Shown piece after piece: positions 38,191 to 47,107 of a stretch of DNA of 64,000 nt; the stretch's first letter is position 1; every line of letters begins with the position of its first letter. The notes below the pieces were generated by a model. It had not been told where the DNA came from. It saw only the letters and a list, made by a program, of their open reading frames with translations, and ran no database searches. This stretch comes from Streptomyces sp. SAJ15 (GTDB taxonomy: Bacteria; Actinomycetota; Actinomycetes; Streptomycetales; Streptomycetaceae), in NCBI RefSeq assembly GCF_007595705.1, contig NZ_NISY01000002.1:806001-870000 (forward strand), written 5' to 3'. The position numbers were made by a program, and so were the translations under genes.

Positions 38191-39831
38191 ATGACCGAGC
38201 GCACTGCCCCCGAAGACCGGCCCCGCACCGTCCTGCTGCGCGGCGGCGAGGTGCACAGCCCCGCCGACCCGTTCGCCACCGCCATGGTCGTCGAGGGCGA
38301 CACCGTCGCCTGGGTCGGGTCCGAGGGCGCGGCCGACTCCTTCGCCGACGGCGTGGACGAGGTCGTCCGGCTCGACGGGGCGCTGGTCACCCCGGCCTTC
38401 ACCGACGCGCATGTGCACGCCACCGCGACCGGCCTCGCCCTCACCGGGCTGGACCTGCTGGACGCCGACTCGCTGACCGACGCGCTGGCGCGGGTACGGG
38501 CGCACGCCGCGGCCCGCCCCGGCGACCGGGTGCTGCTGGGCCACGGCTGGGACGCCTCCCGCTGGCCGGAGCGGCGCCCGCCGTCCCGCGCGGAGCTCGA
38601 CGCGGCCACCGGCGGCCGACCGCTCTACCTCACCCGGGCGGACGTGCACTCCGCCGTCGCCACCAGCGCCCTGCTCGACCTGGTGCCGGGCGTCACCGAG
38701 CTGCCCGGCTACCACCCGGACCAGCCGCTGACCGGGGACGCCCACCACGCGGTGCGCGCCGCCGCCCACGCGAGCGTCGGCACCGCGCAGCGCGAGGAGG
38801 CGCAGCGCGCCACGCTCGCCCGCGCGGCCGCGCTGGGCATCGGCACCCTGCACGAGTGCGCGGGCCCCACCATCTCCAGCGAGGACGACCTCACCGGCCT
38901 GCTGGGGCTCGCCGCGCGGACCCCCGGCCCCCGGGTGACCGGTTACTGGGCCGAGGCCGTCACCGGCCCGGCCGGCCTGGCCAAGGTGCGCGAGCTGGGC
39001 GCCGTGGGAGCCGCCGGCGACCTCTTCGTGGACGGTTCCCTGGGCTCGCACACCGCCTGCCTGCACGAGGCCTACGCCGACGCCCCGCACACCGGAACCG
39101 CCTACCTCGACACCGACGCCGTGGCCGCCCACGTCGCCGCCTGCACCGAGGCCGGGCTCCAGGCCGGCTTCCACGCCATCGGCGACGCCGCCGTGAGCGC
39201 CGTCGTGGCGGGCGTGCGGACCGCCGCCGAGGCCGTCGGCCTGGACCGGATCCGCGCCGCCCGGCACCGGATCGAGCACGCCGAGATGCTCACCCCGGAG
39301 ACCATCGCGGGCTTCGCGGAGCTCGGCCTCACCGCCTCCGTCCAGCCCGCCTTCGACGCCATCTGGGGCGGCGAGGACGGGATGTACGCGGAGCGGCTGG
39401 GGGCGGACCGGGCCCGCACCCTCAACCCGTACGCCGCCCTGCTGCGCGCCGGGGTGCCGCTGGCGATGGGCTCGGACGCCCCGGTGACCCCGCTCGACCC
39501 CTGGGGCACCGTGCGCGCCGCCGCCTTCCACCGCACCCCCGAGCACCGAATCTCGGTCCGCGCGGCCTTCACCGCGCACACCCGCGGCGGCTGGCGCGCC
39601 GTGGGCCGCGACGACGCGGGCGTGCTGGTGCCCGGCGCCCCCGCCGACTACGCCGTCTGGGCCGCCGGCGAGCTGGTCGTCCAGGTCCCCGACAGCCGCG
39701 TCGCCGACTGGTCCACCGACCCGCGCTCCGGGACCCCGGGACTGCCGGACCTCACCCCCGGCGGTCGGCTGCCGGAGTGCCTGCGCACCGTGGTCGCCGG
39801 GCGCACCGTGTACGCACGACCGAACGAGTGA
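38191..39831 (+). CDS. YtcJ-like metal-dependent amidohydrolase
   Basis: 546 aa of the amidohydrolase superfamily (amidohydro_3). Metal ligands: HxH in FTDAHVHATATGL, then DGSLGSHTACLHEAY, HAIGDAAVSAVV, RHRIEHAEML and GSDAPVTPLDPWGT. Hydrolyses amide-type bonds of an unknown cyclic or acyl compound. Follows the Lrp/AsnC gene by 22 bp, probably one transcript, which suggests an amino-acid derivative as substrate (inference). Confidence 0.9.
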   Translation: MTERTAPEDRPRTVLLRGGEVHSPADPFATAMVVEGDTVAWVGSEGAADSFADGVDEVVRLDGALVTPAFTDAHVHATATGLALTGLDLLDADSLTDALARVRAHAAARPGDRVLLGHGWDASRWPERRPPSRAELDAATGGRPLYLTRADVHSAVATSALLDLVPGVTELPGYHPDQPLTGDAHHAVRAAAHASVGTAQREEAQRATLARAAALGIGTLHECAGPTISSEDDLTGLLGLAARTPGPRVTGYWAEAVTGPAGLAKVRELGAVGAAGDLFVDGSLGSHTACLHEAYADAPHTGTAYLDTDAVAAHVAACTEAGLQAGFHAIGDAAVSAVVAGVRTAAEAVGLDRIRAARHRIEHAEMLTPETIAGFAELGLTASVQPAFDAIWGGEDGMYAERLGADRARTLNPYAALLRAGVPLAMGSDAPVTPLDPWGTVRAAAFHRTPEHRISVRAAFTAHTRGGWRAVGRDDAGVLVPGAPADYAVWAAGELVVQVPDSRVADWSTDPRSGTPGLPDLTPGGRLPECLRTVVAGRTVYARPNE

Positions 39832-39941
39832 CGCCACTCCGCCCCGTACCGCCGAACGATCGGCCCTCGGCCGGTCTTCGGCACCCGAGGCTGTCCGTAC
39901 TGACCTGCTCCTTTGGGGAAACGGCGCAGGTCGTGCGGCTG

Positions 39942-39972
39942 TTGACAGGGTGTGGTCGGCGGCCGGTAGGTT
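39942..39972 (+). promoter_or_regulatory. Strong vegetative promoter
   Basis: TTGACA (39942-39947), 19-bp spacer, TAGGTT (39967-39972): close to the Streptomyces HrdB consensus. Predicted start near 39979, about 445 nt before the likely lnt start codon. Confidence 0.65.
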
Positions 39973-39978
39973 CGGCCG

Positions 39979-40424
39979 GGTCCACCACGGGACGTCCGAC
40001 CGGAGAGTCTTCACGCAGTCGTCGAACGCCGCTGGGCCATGGGTGGCGTGCCGTGCCGGCACGCCGCCGCAGGGAGCCAGGTCCAGCGCACGGGGGCGAG
40101 GAAGGGATCACCGGGTCGGCAGGTGCGACCCGGGAGGGGCCCGGACGTTCAGTAGACAACGGCTCTCGGTCGACCCGCAGCCAGCGGGTCCCAGGTCGGC
40201 CCGAAGGGCGCCGGGCCCCCATCCCGCCGATACCCTGAGCACAGGTATGACCGCCGCGGTGCCGCCCCCGCGGCACGGCCCCCACGGGGGCGCACCGGCC
40301 CCGCGACGGGGGCGGCACGGAACCCCCGGCCGTACTCACGCGTTGCTCACCCCGGGGACACATCACTCGCCGCGCGTTGTACGGTCACCTCACCACCGCA
40401 CGACCTGCAAGGAAGGCCGCGACC
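39979..40424 (+). ncRNA. Long hairpin-rich leader or small RNA upstream of lnt
   Basis: Untranslated region with at least three short-loop hairpins: GGCGTGCC/GGCACGCC (40045-40065), CCGGGTCG/CGACCCGG (40111-40133), GACCCGC/GCGGGTC (40172-40190). No known riboswitch class (FMN, cobalamin, ydaO, T-box, SAM) was recognised. ATACC...GGTAT near 40225-40246 may mark the end or a second promoter. No credible ORF with ribosome site. Could be a cis-regulatory leader of lnt or an independent RNA; only the promoter and hairpins are seen. Confidence 0.4.
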
Positions 40425-42083
40425 GTGCCATCGGGTTCCGAGACCACCGCCGACACCGCCACCTCCGGCGCGCCCCAGGCGCCCGCCGTGGCGGCTGCCG
40501 ACGAGCCGCGGCCCACCCGCCGGCAGCGACTGGCCGGCTGGGGGCGCCGGGAGTGGCGGCGCAGCGCCCTGGCCGCGGCCGCGGGCGTGGCGCTGGGCCT
40601 CGCCTTCCCGCCCTACGGGCTGTGGCCGCTGTCGCTGCTCGCCGTGGCCGCGCTGTCCCTGCTGACCCGCGGCAGGACCGCGCGCCAGGGGGCCTGGACC
40701 GGTTTCGCCTTCGGACTGCCGTTCTTCGTGGTGCTCCTGAAGTGGCTGAACGTCGTCGGCTGGGACGCCGTGGTGGGCCTCTCCCTGATCGAGTCGCTCT
40801 TCCTGGTGGCGATGGGCGCCGGGCTGGCGCTCACCTCCCGGCTGCCCGCGTGGCCCCTGTGGGGGGCGTGCCTGTGGGTGGCGCAGGAGTGGGCGCGTGA
40901 CCGCACGCCGTTCGGCGGCTTCCCCTGGGGCCGGCTGGCCTTCGCCAACACCGGCTCGCCGTACACCCCGCTGGCCGCGCTGGGCGGCGCCCCGCTGGTC
41001 ACCTTCGCGGTCGCCCTCACCGGCACCCTGCTGGCCGCCGCCGCCCTCGTCTGCTGGCGGATGCGGGGCCGGCTGGCCGCGCGCACCGCGCTGCCGGCCG
41101 CCGGAGCGGTGGCGCTCGCCGCCGCCGTCACCGGGGCCGGGTACGCCGTGCCGATCCCCACCGACGCCGACGACACCGTCGACATCGCCGTCGTCCAGGG
41201 CAACGTCCAGCAGCCCGGCATGGACTTCCTCGGGCGCCCGATGAAGATCCTCAACAACCACGTCGAGGCCACCCTGAAGCTGGCCGAGGACGTCAAGGCC
41301 GGCCGCGCGGACCGGCCGGACCTGGTGATCTGGCCGGAGAACGCCTCCGACCTGGATCCCTTCCAGTACCGGGAGGCGTACGACCGGATCGACGAGGCGG
41401 TCAAGGCCATCGGCGTGCCGGTGCTGGTCGGCGCGCTCGTCGACCACCCCAACAAGCCGGGGTACGTCTTCAACCAGGGCATCGTCTGGGACCCGAAGAC
41501 CGGGCCCGGCGCCTCGTACACCAAGCAGCACCCGGTGCCGTTCGGCGAGTACGTGCCGTTCCGCGCCCAGCTCAGCAAGGTCATCTCCCGGCTGCAACGG
41601 GTCCCGCGCGACTTCTACCCCGGCGACCACTCCGGCGTGCTCCAGCTGGGCCCGGCCCGGCTCGGCGATGTGATCTGCTTCGAGGTCGCCTACGACGAGA
41701 TCGTCCGGGACACCGTCAACGACGGCGCCCGCGCCCTGGTCATCCAGACCAACAACGCCACCTACGGCCGCAGCGGCCAGCCCGAGCAGCAGCTGGTCAT
41801 GTCCAAGCTGCGCGCCATCGAGCACGGCCGCGCGGTCGTCACCGCCGCTCCCAGCGGCATCAGCGCCATCGTCGCCCCGGACGGCACCATCCAGCAGCGG
41901 ACGGCGGAATTCACCCAGGACGTGCTCACCGCGCGCATCCCCCTGCGTGACGACATCACCGTCGCCGACCGCGTCGGTGCGAAGCCCGAGTGGGTCCTCG
42001 CTATGGTGGGCGTTCTGTCCTGCGCGGCTGCGATCATGATGAGCCGTCGAGGACGTACGGATATGAAGGGGCAGCACACGTGA
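40425..42083 (+). CDS. lnt: Apolipoprotein N-acyltransferase
   Basis: Adds the third acyl chain to lipoproteins at the outer face of the membrane. 552 aa: about seven membrane helices over residues ~45-240 and a nitrilase-like domain with the catalytic triad E305 (WPENASD), K367 (TKQHPVPFGE) and C418 (ICFEVAYDE). GTG with AAGGAAGG upstream is preferred over the earlier in-frame TTG. GTGA overlap with the mannosyl-transferase gene; in mycobacteria the two are fused as Ppm1, matching this pairing. Confidence 0.92.
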   Translation: MPSGSETTADTATSGAPQAPAVAAADEPRPTRRQRLAGWGRREWRRSALAAAAGVALGLAFPPYGLWPLSLLAVAALSLLTRGRTARQGAWTGFAFGLPFFVVLLKWLNVVGWDAVVGLSLIESLFLVAMGAGLALTSRLPAWPLWGACLWVAQEWARDRTPFGGFPWGRLAFANTGSPYTPLAALGGAPLVTFAVALTGTLLAAAALVCWRMRGRLAARTALPAAGAVALAAAVTGAGYAVPIPTDADDTVDIAVVQGNVQQPGMDFLGRPMKILNNHVEATLKLAEDVKAGRADRPDLVIWPENASDLDPFQYREAYDRIDEAVKAIGVPVLVGALVDHPNKPGYVFNQGIVWDPKTGPGASYTKQHPVPFGEYVPFRAQLSKVISRLQRVPRDFYPGDHSGVLQLGPARLGDVICFEVAYDEIVRDTVNDGARALVIQTNNATYGRSGQPEQQLVMSKLRAIEHGRAVVTAAPSGISAIVAPDGTIQQRTAEFTQDVLTARIPLRDDITVADRVGAKPEWVLAMVGVLSCAAAIMMSRRGRTDMKGQHT

Positions 42084-42853
42084 GCGACGACGGCGGTCAG
42101 CGGACATTCGGTCCGCTCGGCACGGTCTTGGTGATCATTCCGACCTACAACGAGGCGGAGAACATCAAGCCGATCGTCGAACGGGTACGGACCGCGGTGC
42201 CCGAGGCGGACATCCTGGTCGCCGACGACAACAGCCCGGACGGCACCGGCAAGATCGCCGATGAGCTCGCGGCCGAGGACAAGCAGGTCCACGTCCTGCA
42301 CCGCAAGGGCAAGGAGGGCCTCGGCGCCGCCTACCTCGCCGGCTTCCGCTGGGGCATCGAGCACGACTACGGCGTCCTGGTCGAGATGGACGCCGACGGC
42401 TCGCACCAGCCCGAGGAACTGCCCCGGCTGCTCATCGCGCTGCGCAACGCCGACCTGGTGCTGGGCTCGCGCTGGGTGCCCGGCGGCCGCGTGGTCAACT
42501 GGCCCAAGCACCGCGAGTTCCTCTCCCGCGGCGGCAGCACCTACTCGCGGCTCCTGCTGGACGTGCCGGTCCGGGACGTCACCGGCGGTTTCCGGGCGTT
42601 CCGCCGCGAGACCCTGGAGGGGCTGGGCATGGACGCCGTCGCCTCGCAGGGCTACTGCTTCCAGGTCGACCTCGCCTGGCGGGCCATCAAGGCCGGCTTC
42701 ACCGTCGTCGAGGTCCCCATCACCTTCGTGGAGCGCGAGCGCGGCGACAGCAAGATGAGCCGTGACATCGTCGCCGAGGCGCTGTGGCGGGTCACCTCCT
42801 GGGGCGTCTCCTCCCGCGTCAACAAGGTGCTGGGCCGCGAGCAGTCGTCGTGA
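42080..42853 (+). CDS. ppm1: Polyprenol-monophosphomannose synthase
   Basis: GT2 enzyme moving mannose from GDP-mannose to polyprenyl phosphate, the donor for protein O-mannosylation. 257 aa, no membrane helices: VIIPTYNEAENI, VADDNSPDGTG (nucleotide site), EMDADGSHQPEELP (DxD) and SRGGSTYSRLLLDVPVRDVTGGFRAF. GTG start overlaps the lnt stop by 4 bp. Probably the counterpart of S. coelicolor SCO1423. Confidence 0.92.
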   Translation: MSDDGGQRTFGPLGTVLVIIPTYNEAENIKPIVERVRTAVPEADILVADDNSPDGTGKIADELAAEDKQVHVLHRKGKEGLGAAYLAGFRWGIEHDYGVLVEMDADGSHQPEELPRLLIALRNADLVLGSRWVPGGRVVNWPKHREFLSRGGSTYSRLLLDVPVRDVTGGFRAFRRETLEGLGMDAVASQGYCFQVDLAWRAIKAGFTVVEVPITFVERERGDSKMSRDIVAEALWRVTSWGVSSRVNKVLGREQSS

Positions 42854-42856
42854 CGA

Positions 42857-42930
42857 CCGCCGACGGACGCCGCTGACCGTCCGCCGTCGGGGAGCGCGGC
42901 GCGCCGCCCGCCTCCCCGTCCCGGGACGGG
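42857..42930. terminator. Weak convergent terminator region
   Basis: Between the ends of ppm1 and mrpD: a bulged stem CCGACGGACG / CGTCCGCCGTCGG near 42859-42890 and a loop-less palindrome CCCGTCCCGGGACGGG (42915-42930). Neither has a U tract, so termination is only likely. Confidence 0.35.
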
Positions 42931-42940
42931 ACCCGCGGCC

Positions 42941-44785
42941 TCACCACGGCCCGGGCCCGGCCAGCGCCGCGATCAGCACGATCCCGGCGATCAGCCAGGC
43001 GACGTAGTCGCCGATGTGTCCGGACTGGAGGCGCCGCAGCGGCGTCAGCAGCCGGGCCGCGACACCGGGAGTGGTCATCGGACGGCGCACCGCCAGCACG
43101 GCGAGCGCGACGGCCAGCCCGGCGGAGACCAGACCCAGCAGGACGCCGACGGTCGACCAGTGGGGCGGCGGCACGGGGGCCGGCTCGGCGGCCTGCCGTA
43201 CGCCCAGCACCGCCTCCCGGCCCGCGCCGGCCGCCAGCGCCGGGATCACGCCGACCGCCAGCGAGCCGGCCAGCAGCGCGCACTGCACGGCCGTCATGGT
43301 GACCGGGATGCGCCCCAGCCGGCCCCCGGTCTCCGGCTGCTCGTGTTCGCCCCGGGTCTCCGGGCCCTCCGCCTCGATCCCGGCACCCGGCGCCGCCGGC
43401 CGCCCGTCGCCCGGCCCCGCACCGGCCTCCTGTCTGCCACTCGGCTCCCGGCCGGCCCCCGCGAAGACCCGCAGCCCGGCCCGGAGCACCGCGCCGCCGG
43501 TGACGGCCGACACCAGGACGAAGACGGCGGGCAGCCAGCCGGCGAGGTGCCCGGCCGCCTCCTCCGCCACGGCCTTGCCCAGTCCCGTGCCGAAGGGCGG
43601 CAGCCCGGCCAGTGCCAGCCCGCCCACGAGGAACAGCCCGCCGCTGAGCGGCAGCTCGCGGGCCCGGCCGTAGAGCTCGTGCTCGTCGACCGACGCATAG
43701 CGGTCCAGCAGGATGCCGGCGCAGGCGAACAGGGCGGCCTTGACGCCGGCGTGCCCGAGGACGTACAGGGCCACCCCGGCCGTCCCCTCCCGGCTCAGCA
43801 CGCCCAGGCCGACCAGGAACAGCCCCGTGTGCGCCACGGTCGAGAAGGCCAGCAGCCGCTTGAGGTGGCGCTGGAGCCAGCACATGACCGCACCGAGCAA
43901 CGCGGTCGCCACGCCGATGGTCACCAGGGTGCGGGTGAAGGCGGGGTGCGGGACGCCGCCGGGGCCGGCGAACACGGTCCAGTAGACCCGCCCCACGCCG
44001 TACACCCCGAGCTCCACCATCACCCCCGACAGCAGCATGCAGACCGGGGTCGGGGCCACCGCGTGCGCGTCCGGGAGCCAGAAGTGGAAGGGCACGGCGG
44101 CGGCCTTCACCAACAGCCCGCAGAGCACCAGCGCGAAGGCGGTCAGCACCAGCGCGTCCGGGGCGCCACCCGCGCCGGCGTCCAGCCGCCGCCCGATCCG
44201 GGCCAGCCCGAGCTCCCCGGTGCGCGCGTACAGCAGGACGATGCCCAGCAGCGCGCAGTAGGCGCCCAGCGAGTTGACCAGTCCGAAGGCGAGCGCGCCC
44301 TGGAGTGGCCGCGGCTCCTCGACCCGGTAGCCCGTGAGCGCGTACGCGACGACCCCCATCAGTTCGAAGAAGACGAAGGCGTTGAACAGGTCCCCGGTGA
44401 GGGCGAAGCCGCACATGCCCGCCTGGAAGAGCAGGATCAGCGCGGGGAACGAGCCGCTGTGGCCGCGCGGCGGCTCCTCGAAGTAGTGCCACGCGTAGAT
44501 CAGGACGGCGGTGACGAGGAAGGAGACCAGCGCCGCGAGCCCCAGCCCGATCGGGTCGCCGACGAGGACGATGCCCACCGCGCCCGACCCCGGCCGCCAG
44601 CCGCCCAGCCACTCGGCGCCCGGGTGCCGGGCGGCGAGCAGCGCCAGCACGGCCGTGGTGGCCGCGAAGCCGCAGCCGACGGCGTCGGAGGCGGTCCGCG
44701 GCAGCAGCCGGCCGGCCGCCACCAGCACGGCCGCCCCCAGCAGCGGCACCGCGACCACCAGCGGCAGCAGTCTCGTGGAGTCCAT
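42941..44785 (-). CDS. Mrp-type antiporter subunit D (NuoL/M/N-like)
   Basis: 614 aa proton-translocating subunit with about 14-15 helices; signature [21 protein letters not shown] with the key Lys and the preceding [21 protein letters not shown] hydrophilic Glu/Gly/Pro insert of ~55 residues sits between helices near residue 460. The only NuoL/M/N-type subunit in the operon; there is no separate MrpA. GGAGGGC before the ATG; 15 bp from the MrpC stop. Confidence 0.88.
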   Translation of the reverse strand: MDSTRLLPLVVAVPLLGAAVLVAAGRLLPRTASDAVGCGFAATTAVLALLAARHPGAEWLGGWRPGSGAVGIVLVGDPIGLGLAALVSFLVTAVLIYAWHYFEEPPRGHSGSFPALILLFQAGMCGFALTGDLFNAFVFFELMGVVAYALTGYRVEEPRPLQGALAFGLVNSLGAYCALLGIVLLYARTGELGLARIGRRLDAGAGGAPDALVLTAFALVLCGLLVKAAAVPFHFWLPDAHAVAPTPVCMLLSGVMVELGVYGVGRVYWTVFAGPGGVPHPAFTRTLVTIGVATALLGAVMCWLQRHLKRLLAFSTVAHTGLFLVGLGVLSREGTAGVALYVLGHAGVKAALFACAGILLDRYASVDEHELYGRARELPLSGGLFLVGGLALAGLPPFGTGLGKAVAEEAAGHLAGWLPAVFVLVSAVTGGAVLRAGLRVFAGAGREPSGRQEAGAGPGDGRPAAPGAGIEAEGPETRGEHEQPETGGRLGRIPVTMTAVQCALLAGSLAVGVIPALAAGAGREAVLGVRQAAEPAPVPPPHWSTVGVLLGLVSAGLAVALAVLAVRRPMTTPGVAARLLTPLRRLQSGHIGDYVAWLIAGIVLIAALAGPGPW

Positions 44786-44800
44786 CGGCCCGGCCCTCCG

Positions 44801-45145
44801 TCAGCCCTTGAGCTCGGAGAGCGAGTCGGGGTCCACCGTCCCGTGCCGCTTCCGCAACTGGATCACCAGCGCGAGGAGCAGCGCGGTGACGGTCGCGCCG
44901 ACCACGATGTCGGTGAGGGCCAGCGCCTGGACCACCGGATCGACCACCGGGGCGTCGGTGGGGGCGTCGGAGAAGACCGGGGCGGTGCCGTCGCGCCGGT
45001 AGCCGACGGCGAGCAGCAGCACATAGGTCGAGGACTGGGTGACGGCGAGACAGCCCACCGCGTGGATGAGGTCATGGCTGGTCACCAGCCCGTAGCAGCC
45101 GACCAGGAAGATCCAGCAGGCGACCAGGTACGGCAGCACCGTCAT
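44801..45145 (-). CDS. Mrp-type antiporter subunit C (NuoK-like)
   Basis: 114 aa with three helices and the NuoK/MrpC features: LVGCYGLVTSHDLIHAVGCLAVTQSSTYVLLLAVGY and PVVDPVVQALALTDIVVGATVTALLLAL. ATGA overlap with the upstream MnhB-like gene. The C-terminal Lys/Arg/Asp-rich tail is short. Confidence 0.9.
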   Translation of the reverse strand: MTVLPYLVACWIFLVGCYGLVTSHDLIHAVGCLAVTQSSTYVLLLAVGYRRDGTAPVFSDAPTDAPVVDPVVQALALTDIVVGATVTALLLALVIQLRKRHGTVDPDSLSELKG

Positions 45146-45897
45146 GCGCGATCCCTCTCCGCCGGGTCCGAGGACTCCTCGATCTCCACCGCCTGGTCCA
45201 GGAACCGGGCCAGCAGCACCACCACGGCGCAGCCGACCTCCATACCCACGGCGGCGTTGAGGACGACGACCGTGCCGCCGGAGGCCACCGTGCCGAAGTC
45301 GCCCGGCGGCAGCACGTTGGCGAGGAAGGCCGCGCCCGCCAGCACCCCCGCCAGCCCGGTGATCACGTACGCGGCCTCCCCGGCCGCGTCCCCGACCTCG
45401 TACAGCCCGACCGGCCGGATCCGCTCCAGGGCGCGGTAGTCGACGGCGATGTAGAGCAGGTGCAGCGCGGTGGCGGCGACCACCCCGCCCTGGAAGCCGC
45501 CGCCGGGGCTGACCGGCCCGTGCGCGATGACGTACAGACCGATGAGGAGCGTCACCGGCAACATCAGCGTGCCGAACCAGCGGATCCCGGCCGGGACGCG
45601 CGCCGGCTCCGGCTCCTCGCGGTGCTCGTCGGCGGTCTGCCGCAGCAGCACCACGGTGCCCACCACGGCGGCGAACAGGATGGTCTCCTCGCCGAGGGTG
45701 TCCAGGGCGCGAAGGTCGAAGTTGACGAAGGAGACGACGTTGGCGGTGTGCCGGCGCAGCGCCGCGGCCACGGCGCTGTCGCCGTACGGATGGCGCGGGC
45801 CGCCGAAGGGCGGCAGTCGGAGGCAGGCGAGGGCCAGCAGGGCCGCCAGGGCGGCCGCCCCGGCCAGGAAGAGCCACAGCCGGCCGCGCGAGGTCAT
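45142..45897 (-). CDS. Mrp-type subunit, MbhE-like plus MnhB domains
   Basis: 251 aa. N-terminal part (~1-85) has NFDLRALDTLGEETILFAAVVGTVVLL, which matches the module at the end of MrpA (MbhE-like); the C-terminal part is MnhB (ITGLAGVLAGAAFLANVLPPG ... HGPVSPGGGFQGGVVAATALHLLYIA). So one protein joins the MrpA tail and MrpB. ATGA overlaps on both sides. Confidence 0.85.
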   Translation of the reverse strand: MTSRGRLWLFLAGAAALAALLALACLRLPPFGGPRHPYGDSAVAAALRRHTANVVSFVNFDLRALDTLGEETILFAAVVGTVVLLRQTADEHREEPEPARVPAGIRWFGTLMLPVTLLIGLYVIAHGPVSPGGGFQGGVVAATALHLLYIAVDYRALERIRPVGLYEVGDAAGEAAYVITGLAGVLAGAAFLANVLPPGDFGTVASGGTVVVLNAAVGMEVGCAVVVLLARFLDQAVEIEESSDPAERDRA

Positions 45898-46223
45898 CGC
45901 CGGGGCCCCCGGAGGCGGCGCCGGCCGCCGCCGTCCCCGTCGCGCGACGGGTCGTACGGCGGCGCGCCCCGCGGCCCGTCGCCGCGTCCGGCCCGCCGGA
46001 CCTTCCGCACCGCCAGCAGGATCATCAGCGGGGTCACCGCGGAGCCCACGGCCAGCTGGGACAGCGCCACGTCCGGGGCCTGGACGAAGAGGAACAGCAG
46101 CGTCAGCGTCAGCCCGAGGAAGGAGAGCACGGGCACCTGGCGCAGCGGGTCCCGGTTGAGCGCCGCCGCGGTCGCGGCGGTCGCCACCAGGATCAGGGCC
46201 ACCGCGATCAGCGCGTCCGCCAC
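45894..46223 (-). CDS. Mrp-type subunit, MbhD/DUF4040-like
   Basis: 109 aa, three helices: DALIAVALILVATAATAAALNRDPLRQVPVLSFLGLTLTLLFLFVQAPDVALSQLAVGSAVTPLMILLAV, the MbhD/DUF4040 segment normally found inside MrpA. A basic Arg/Gly tail follows. GTG start with GAGAGGGGTGG upstream, overlapping the MrpF/G gene end by 16 bp. Confidence 0.82.
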   Translation of the reverse strand: MADALIAVALILVATAATAAALNRDPLRQVPVLSFLGLTLTLLFLFVQAPDVALSQLAVGSAVTPLMILLAVRKVRRAGRGDGPRGAPPYDPSRDGDGGGRRRLRGPRR

Positions 46224-46711
46224 TCCCGGCCACCCCTCTCCGCGCTGGTCACCAGCGAACCGGCCATCAGCAGGCCACCGATCAGCAGGAGTTTGCCGCC
46301 GGCCCGGCCGGGGCCGGTGGCGACACACAGCGGCAGCACGGTGGCCGGCACGCCCAGCCAGGCGGTCCGGCGCACCAACCGCGAGCCCGGCAGGGTGTCC
46401 AGGAAGCGGGCGTAGACCAGCGTGCCGGCGGGCGCCAGAAGGGCCAGCACCAGCGCCGCGTCGACATACGACGGCCGCCGGAAGCCCTGGGCCGCCAACA
46501 GCAGGCACAGGCAGCACAGCAGGCCGGCGAGGTTGAGGCCGACCAGCCGGCGGGGCGGATCGCCGGTCGCGACGCGCCACAGCACCGGGCCGAGTGCCAC
46601 GAGCGGGACCAGCGCGGCCGCCAGCCAGCCGTCGTCGGTGCCCACGGGGGCGCCGGAGCCCACGGCACCGGCGGCACGGGCGACCACGGCGCACGGGCCC
46701 GGCGCGCTCAT
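46208..46711 (-). CDS. Fused MrpF-MrpG-like antiporter subunit
   Basis: 167 aa, about five to six helices. The first half matches MrpF (PPRRLVGLNLAGLLCCLCLLLAAQGFRRPSYVDAALVLALLAPAGTLVYARFL); the second half, after LPGSRLVRRTAWLG, looks like a shortened MrpG (GGKLLLIGGLLMAGSLVTSAE). Fusion of F and G is unusual; the G part is less sure. ATGA overlap with the MrpE-like gene upstream. Confidence 0.7.
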   Translation of the reverse strand: MSAPGPCAVVARAAGAVGSGAPVGTDDGWLAAALVPLVALGPVLWRVATGDPPRRLVGLNLAGLLCCLCLLLAAQGFRRPSYVDAALVLALLAPAGTLVYARFLDTLPGSRLVRRTAWLGVPATVLPLCVATGPGRAGGKLLLIGGLLMAGSLVTSAERGGREWRTR

Positions 46712-46884
46712 CGGCGGGCCACCGCCCGGCGTGCGGCCCGGGCGGCGACGGCGGCCGGCAGTGCCGCGACCGCGCCCACCGCCGCCTCCAACGGGCTCAG
46801 CGACGCGACGAGGAGCAGCCACAGCGCGGCCAGCGCGGCCCACCAGGCGGCGATCTCCAGCGCGCCGGTCAGCACACCGGTCAT
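46708..46884 (-). CDS. Short MrpE-like membrane protein, first gene of Mrp operon
   Basis: 58 aa, two hydrophobic helices (AAWWAALAALWLLLVASLSP, EAAVGAVAALPAAVAA), corresponding to the N-terminal part of MrpE, which is normally ~160 aa. A perfect GGAGGT sits eight bases before the ATG and the stop overlaps the next start by 4 bp, so it is translated. Too short for usual gene calls. Confidence 0.65.
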   Translation of the reverse strand: MTGVLTGALEIAAWWAALAALWLLLVASLSPLEAAVGAVAALPAAVAARAARRAVARR

Positions 46885-47107
46885 CCCGGCACCTCCGTGG
46901 CAGCTCCGCTTCCTGGCCCGCAGCGTACGGGCGGTGGGTGGCCGGCACCGGGAAGGCGCGCGGTGCCGGCCACCCGGGCCGCGGCGATCCGCGCCCCGGC
47001 GGGGGCGGTGCGCCCCGGCGGAGGCGGTGGTGGGGCCCGGAGTTCCGGACGTGGAGATGCCACCCCCTCAGACGCACCGAGACGCCGGGCCCAGGCACAC
47101 TGGGGGC

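Noticed and set aside
39752..40366. Minus-strand ORF of 204 codons in the lnt upstream region
   Set aside because: Arg/Pro/Gly-rich shadow frame overlapping the amidohydrolase end, no ribosome site.
39979..40424. Leader considered as cobalamin, ydaO (c-di-AMP) or T-box riboswitch
   Set aside because: The conserved blocks of these classes were not found; left as an unclassified hairpin-rich leader.
39950..40900. Plus-strand ORF covering the lnt leader
   Set aside because: Continues antiframe into lnt, without ribosome site or recognisable domain.
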